DNA from: Istiophorus platypterus
Taxonomy: Eukaryota > Chordata > Actinopteri > Istiophoriformes > Istiophoridae
NCBI GenBank assembly: GCA_016859345.1
Contig: CM029134.1
Span: 16,823,560-16,887,559, forward strand
Direction of reading: 5' to 3'
Length of the DNA: 64,000 nucleotides
The position numbers and the translations under genes are program-made. Position 1 is the first letter of the stretch. Each line of letters opens with the position of its first letter. This document shows, one piece after another, positions 58,646-64,000 of this stretch. The notes under the pieces were generated by a model. It was given only the letters and a program-made list of their open reading frames with translations. It did not search any database and was not told the origin of the DNA.

Positions 58646-61250
58646 TTAAGTTTCCCGGATGAGCTTGGTCAGCTTCTGAATCTTTGTTTTGGTGGACATG
58701 TCCACATACTTGTCTCCAATACTGACAATCATGCCACCCAGGATTGCAGGGTCCGACTGTGAAGAGATGACAACAACTGAGGTTATGACTCAGAATTATA
58801 TCACTGTTGATTCGCTAAATGGGCATCAAACTGCTTTGTTTCACCTTCACTTATTTTAGGTTGAAGTGACACTAACTGCAAGGTGTTAATTTGTACGTTT
58901 GAGATGTATTTACACAGTACCTTTGTTTCCAGCTTGATAGTTTCACCCTTCTGGAGAAAGCCCTTAAGGGCTACTTTCAGCTCAGAAAGATTAGCTTCAT
59001 CCAAAGGCTGCAATGTATAAATAATCACTGCATGATTATGTCACATATCCCAAGTAGCAATGTGGCAAGTAACAAAATTTCAGTGACTAATACATAATTG
59101 GCGCTGTTTATATGAGGTCATTTTGTTTGAAGTAAAGGAACATATCTGGCATATCCACCCATGTCATACCTGAGCAGTAGTGACTGAGCAGATGACCTCT
59201 CCACGATGAGCACTCATCATCTTACCAAAAGCACTGATAACATCACCAGTTAGAGTAAGACGACCATTGTCAGCCAAAACATCTGCAAAACAAAAAGTAC
59301 GATACATTTGAGAGATATTCACCACCGTCATGTTTTCTGCATTACCAACTGAGACTTTAAACAGTTAGAGGACATTATTAGAGTGAACAGTGGTTATATC
59401 ATACTACATTAGCTCAAAATAAATCTTGATTTCATCCAACTGCCATATATTTTTTTAGCTTTAATGTCAAATTATGAAATGTAAGCTCAACTTAATCTCC
59501 ACTATGACCATTATCAAATAGCAGTCCTACGTTGTCTAAGCAATACCATTTGTCGAAAAATCTTTCCATAGGAAGTGCATTGTGGAGTTTATAAGTGGCC
59601 TATTGAAAAGCCATTTTATCCACAATATCTGTATTGGAGAACATACATTTTATGCAGTACACTTTTACCACTTAATTGAAAACCTTTTACAAAGTTTGTA
59701 TCTGTGCTGCCAAGTGCAGTCATTAGGTCTGACAATTACCCTTCCATAGAGGTGACAGGAACATAAGTCTGTCTATCCAGTTGTTTTGAGAGGGCATGGT
59801 TTTTGTTTTGTTTTTTTTTTTAAAGGAAGTAATTGAAAATTAAAAAAAAAAAAAAAAACGCTAACAATAAAAGTTTGTCTATGCCATTCTACTTTAAGCT
59901 TGTGTTGGATTTCAGTTTGCTTCTTGATGGTGATTTTTGCAGTACAAAAGTAAATGTTTGTGTTTTATCTTGCGGCTGGTCAACTATCACTTATTTTACT
60001 CGTCATGTTTATTAATCAAAGTGGGAAATGACAAACACTCACGCAACTTAAACTGCTGTAATCTATCTTGACCTAACCAAATTATCTTAAACTTGTTTTT
60101 TTTTTTTAATGGTATGGTATGGTATATATGAACATTACACTACACTCACCGAACAGGAAAAAAGAACTGACTACAATCTTTTTAGCCATGATTAAGATAA
60201 GGCTATGCTTAGAGATAGGACAATACATATCAACATTAGGGCCACTTAGCCCCAGTCAGTGACGACTCACTGATGAGATTGATGGTGATGGGTGAAAGCT
60301 TAGCCTTTGCAAGGACATCATTGAAAGTCTTTTGCTTGAGGCTGCGTTTCACATGAGGATTCATTACAACACCGGCAATCTTGGGGTCCTTGATCATGGT
60401 CTGAAAAACAGATGGCACACAGAAAAGGTGATTGAGTAAATGCATTAGAGGAAAGGTAAGTTGGGCTAAAGCTGCTTTTATTCACAAAATTTGATGCCCT
60501 TCAGACTTTTATCCAAATCCTTTAATACTTAAATATAAATTAGTTTTTGACAACTTATGACATTGGTAAAATGCATGTCCAGTAATATCCACACAACTTT
60601 GTAATAAAATCCTGATGAAAATACTAATATCATCATCCATTGACCTGCATGTCAGGGTCTCATTTTTGACTTACAGACACTTTTCCCAGCTCCTGCTCCA
60701 CTTGGTCCAGTTTGTTCTGCTTACTGGCAGCTGAGAACAGAGCAGTGGCATAGCGGCCCTCTACTCCATACACTTGGATGGGAGGCTAGAAGGACATAAA
60801 CACAGATAACTTAACCTGCATCCAGTGTCTAATTCTGTCGCGATCTGGGGATAAGCGGTTACGATCCGTGCAGCTTGATGTTATTTACCTTAACAAGTTT
60901 TGCTGCAGGTCTGATCACAGACGTGCTGAACTGGCGAACCTAGAAATGAAAAAATTAAATAATCAACAGTGAGGAAACCAGATCTTGAACTGATAAACTT
61001 TAGGCTCGCTCTGTACCATTTTACGTTTAAGACATCTAGCTGGTTGGCTAACACGTTAGCAGTCATTCAAGTGCAAGGCCTCGTGAGAATTTGTTGGATA
61101 TTTAGCGTTAACTCATGGTCATCAGATTCACTATAATACTAAATGCATGTTTTAAGCTATAAAAATATCCATCAGATGTTTTGTAAAATCATCAAAAACC
61201 CCCCAAATCATTGAATGTCTTACCTGCTGTCCTAGCATGTGTGCTGCCAT
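58646..61250 (-). CDS. atp5po: ATP synthase peripheral stalk subunit OSCP, mitochondrial
   Basis: Seven coding exons in order: 61224-61250, 60889-60939, 60675-60785, 60271-60400, 59170-59282, 58921-59007, 58646-58756, about 209 residues (human 213). All junctions are GT-AG. The first 25 or so residues (MAAHMLGQQVRQFSTSVIRP) lack acidic residues and carry Arg, Lys and Ser, a mitochondrial presequence. Then come PPIQVYGVEGRYATALFSAA, the OSCP family N-terminal block, KQKTFNDVLAKAKLSPITIN, LADNGRL, MMSAHRGEV and the C-terminal domain GGMIVSIGDKYVDMSTKTKI. OSCP joins F1 to the peripheral stalk in the inner membrane and is needed for coupled ATP synthesis. The human gene is on chromosome 21, so its place beside 5q genes is a fish arrangement or a mammalian move. 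It diverges from ppp2ca across 1.75 kb. Confidence 0.96.
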
Positions 61251-62400
61251 TTTCTCCTACAGCTGTCCAGAGTAGAACGAATGACTGCGCATGTGCATTT
61301 GAAAAGGGAGGGGGGGGGTCCCGTGTAGCTGTGGGAAATGTAGTTTTTCGAGTACATCGCTTTTCGAAACGTTTACAAATGCCAGAAATATCCGACAATT
61401 CTCATTTTGTCTAACGTCGTGAATCAATAACTTGGTAAAGCGTTTTAATAGCATATAGCCTACTGGTTTTGTGTTGTTACAGTTAACTTGCTTCCGAACC
61501 TAACAAAACGAGCTGCATTTCTTAAAAGTGGAAAAGTGAATTAATGTTACTGGAAGACTCTGATTGCTCTTTTACCCATTTTCATAATGAGCTCACTAAC
61601 TTGACTCTGACAAAATAACATATTGGCAACCAATTGTGGCAGATATGCTTTAGAATAAGATACCTCACTTCTTATCTGGATATAGACAATCAAATTGTCA
61701 CTGTGCTGGCATGTGTGTTTTTTTCATCTCTAAATAATGGCTATCTGCAAGAGGTGGCCGAACTGATAAATACATTGGCTGTGACTCAAGGCATCCATAT
61801 ATGTCTTCAGAAATTGTTGTTAGGGCAAATTTCCTTGCCATCATTTTGACATATGAATATATAATGTATGTTTTTAATGCTGATTACACCTAATGAAAAG
61901 CCATCATGCCCATTGAGAGCTTAGTTGGTCTGTCTAACAATTCAAGATTAAAATTAAAGGACTTGTTACACTTGTTACAAGATAATAAACATTTTTCCTG
62001 TTGTCTAGCAACAGTAATCAAGGTATTTTGTAAGTCAGGAAGCACTTAGGGGAAGAGGAACTCGACAACAAGTTGACAGACACACAACCTTGAAATATTA
62101 TCACTTGACAGAATTGTTATGGCTAATGGGTTTAGGTAAAACAGTTACGATTACATTACCAAAGAATTTTCAGCATTCACTTGGGGCCATGTTTACCCAC
62201 CCTATGAATGAAGCGCTCACCATTAAGTCTCCTTTTTTTTTGCTCAGTTTTGGTCTCCACCAACTCTGGAGAAAACGGCAGTTTGGTTTGCACGCCATAC
62301 TTATATTTTAGCCTTTCCTATCCTTAGTTTTAGGGCTATGTACCTATCAGCTCTGATTCAAGAGTTAGGAAAACCCACCATTTAGCCTTAAAGTGCCATT
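61251..62400. other. Spacer between atp5po and ppp2ca, with atp5po promoter at its left end
   Basis: The atp5po ATG itself sits in a YY1-like GCTGCCATTTT (plus, 61244-61253), so its leader is short or spliced above this. Beyond about 61400 the DNA is AT-rich and I see no gene in 61450-62390. Confidence 0.45.
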
Positions 62401-63006
62401 ATAAGCGCATCTAATAATGCCGAGCGCCTGCCGAGCACCAAGCCGGTTATGAACGGGCTGTACAGGATTTATTACAGGTAACATCTCCGTCGTATGTCAC
62501 CTGAGCGTTAACTGTCGGACTGTTCTCTCTGCGACCCGACTGTTCCCGGGTTCCCTCGGCAGGGGCAGTCTAACCAGACGCTCCGCTTTAAAGGGAGACA
62601 TTTTTGAAGGGCCCATCTGGGATAGGATGACGCACGCACGATTTGTCGGCCAGCGTCGCCTTGGACCGTGGGCTGCGGGGCTGGGTCCGCACCATTTGTC
62701 AATCACCTCTATGGTCTTCATGCCCTCGGTCGTTTAACGGGGAGAATAAGGACATTTCTGTATCATGTGAACTTAAACCCTGGTCCCCACCAAACTGCAG
62801 GGACGCGGCGCAGTTGACGCATTCGGGGTTTTTTTGCGGAGCGCACACACACACACAAGCACGCAAGCACACGCAGAAACTGCGAATGACCAGGGAGCTC
62901 GCCGGGACGTAACCGGGCCATTAAAACGTAACCAAATAACCGGAGGTTTCCCCGAGGAATTTTTCTTAAAGCTGGTCGGCCTCGCTAGCTGACGGCAAAA
63001 GCAGGC
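62400..63006 (+). promoter_or_regulatory. ppp2ca: ppp2ca promoter and 5' leader
   Basis: GC content rises from about 62410 and CpGs are frequent up to the ATG. TGACGCA words at 62628 and 62816 resemble half-CRE/AP-1 sites; mammalian PPP2CA is known to have a CRE-containing GC-rich promoter. No TATA box. Transcription start not determinable. Confidence 0.5.
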
Positions 63007-64000
63007 ATGGACGACAAGTCATTCACCAAGGAGTTGGACGGATGGATCGAACAGCTGAACGAGTGCAAACAGCTCACGGAGAACCAGGTCAAAGTCCTGT
63101 GCGAAAAGGTAAGACGGAGCAGAGCCAATAGCGCCCGTCCCCGGCTGCAGGGCTCGTCCGCCGTCGCGCCCCGTGGCTTGGTGTAACATCAGCTAGTGCA
63201 TTCGGCCTTGCTTTTGCATTGGAGAGCACCATTTGGCCGCCGTTGCATGCAGTGCGTTGCTAAGGGTGCCCACCGGCTGAGAAGATGGAGGGGGGGACGA
63301 CTGCAAATATGTGTCCCCTAGCTACGCCCACTCCGGGTACCCCTTCACCACTTGAGTGCACTTGCACCGCCAAGGCAAAATGTATCATGGTCTGCCGTAT
63401 GTGTGATGGATGTTCACTGTTTGGCGTTATTAAGGCTTGTTTACAACATGTGCCCACTGTATACTACTACACTGCACCATACTCCGTGTTACCTGTTATC
63501 AAGCATCACCCTCTGTTTTCTTGGTTGTCCTGGTAAGGCCAAGGAGATCCTGACGAAGGAGTCCAATGTGCAGGAGGTGAGATGTCCAGTGACGGTGTGT
63601 GGGGACGTCCACGGTCAGTTTCATGACCTAATGGAGCTGTTTAAGATCGGAGGGAAGTCTCCAGACACTAACTATCTCTTCATGGGAGACTATGTAGACA
63701 GAGGCTACTATTCTGTGGAAACAGTTACGCTCTTGGTTTCTCTGAAGGTAAAAATAACCCCCAAAAGTTTTAAGAAAAAAGTCTTTTGTAAAGTGGCAGA
63801 TTATTGTTGCATCGTGTTTATAAATTTATTTTTTTGCAGGTAAGGTTTCGTGAAAGAATCACAATTCTCAGAGGGAACCATGAAAGCAGACAGATCACAC
63901 AAGTTTACGGCTTCTATGATGAGTGCTTGAGGAAATATGGAAATGCAAATGTTTGGAAGTACTTCACAGATCTGTTTGACTATCTTCCCCTTACTGCACT
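63007..64000 (+). CDS. ppp2ca: Serine/threonine protein phosphatase 2A catalytic subunit alpha (5' part, cut by window end)
   Basis: Exons 63007-63108, 63538-63747 and 63840 to the window end, about 157 residues of a protein that is normally 309. The catalytic signatures GDVHGQF, GDYVDRGYYS and RGNHESRQ of the PPP metallophosphatase fold are intact and supply metal ligands and substrate-binding arginine. The start MDDKSFTKELDGWIEQLNEC is the family N-terminus. Exon 3 reads VRFRERITILRGN; the R before ER is the alpha form, as beta has P there, so I call ppp2ca rather than ppp2cb. The enzyme is the catalytic core of the PP2A holoenzyme in cytosol and nucleus. The intron before exon 3 ends in CAG and exon 3 begins GTAAGG. 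The rest of the gene lies beyond the window. Confidence 0.96.

Noticed and set aside
1..64000. CRISPR arrays, tRNA or rRNA genes, operons, plasmid or phage functions
   Set aside because: No spaced direct repeats, no cloverleaf I could see, and the genes are spliced vertebrate genes; these categories do not apply.

Overview
The window is nuclear DNA of a bony fish, probably a spiny-rayed (percomorph-type) teleost. Its genes are vertebrate orthologues split by short GT-AG introns, promoters sit in GC/CpG-rich patches, the intergenic DNA is AT-rich with dinucleotide repeats, and it holds interspersed repeats of kinds I recognise as common in teleosts plus decayed Tc1/mariner copies. There is no prokaryotic or organellar gene organisation.

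Layout: fabp6 (+, 2796-3526) lies in gene-poor AT-rich DNA. ccnjl (-, 12351-27303) has a 9.2-kb intron and a CpG-rich promoter near 27.7-28.6 kb. Then come a Tc1-type transposase relic (28.95-29.22 kb), c1qtnf2 (-, 30813-31890), the splicing-factor gene slu7 (-, 33794-38803), the large histone methyltransferase gene nsd1 (-, 41545-53900, 20 coding exons), a C5orf24-like gene (-, 56988-57656), the mitochondrial ATP-synthase OSCP gene atp5po (-, 58646-61250), and the first two and a half coding exons of ppp2ca (+, 63007 to the window edge). Seven of eight gene models are complete from start to stop by conceptual splicing; ppp2ca is cut by the window end.

The genes are not an operon and share no pathway: bile-acid/lipid binding, a cyclin, a secreted C1q/TNF protein, pre-mRNA splicing, H3K36 methylation, a basic GRP-repeat nuclear-type protein, oxidative phosphorylation and a phosphatase. 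What links them is ancestry: fabp6-ccnjl-c1qtnf2-slu7 is the order of human 5q33, and nsd1, C5orf24 and PPP2CA are also on human 5q, whereas ATP5PO is on human chromosome 21.

I found no undescribed multi-gene system. The most interesting signals are inside nsd1: two GC-AG introns, a clean loss of about 50 residues between the second PWWP core and the AWS/SET region, and a C-terminal tail replaced by about 105 residues that are roughly 60% Asp/Glu. Also worth a look are YY1-like GCCATTTT elements at the 5' ends of three genes, upstream mini-ORFs before slu7 and nsd1, and a ppp2ca exon that begins with a 5'-splice-site-like sequence. All exon borders were placed by eye from splice consensus, reading frame and remembered homologues.
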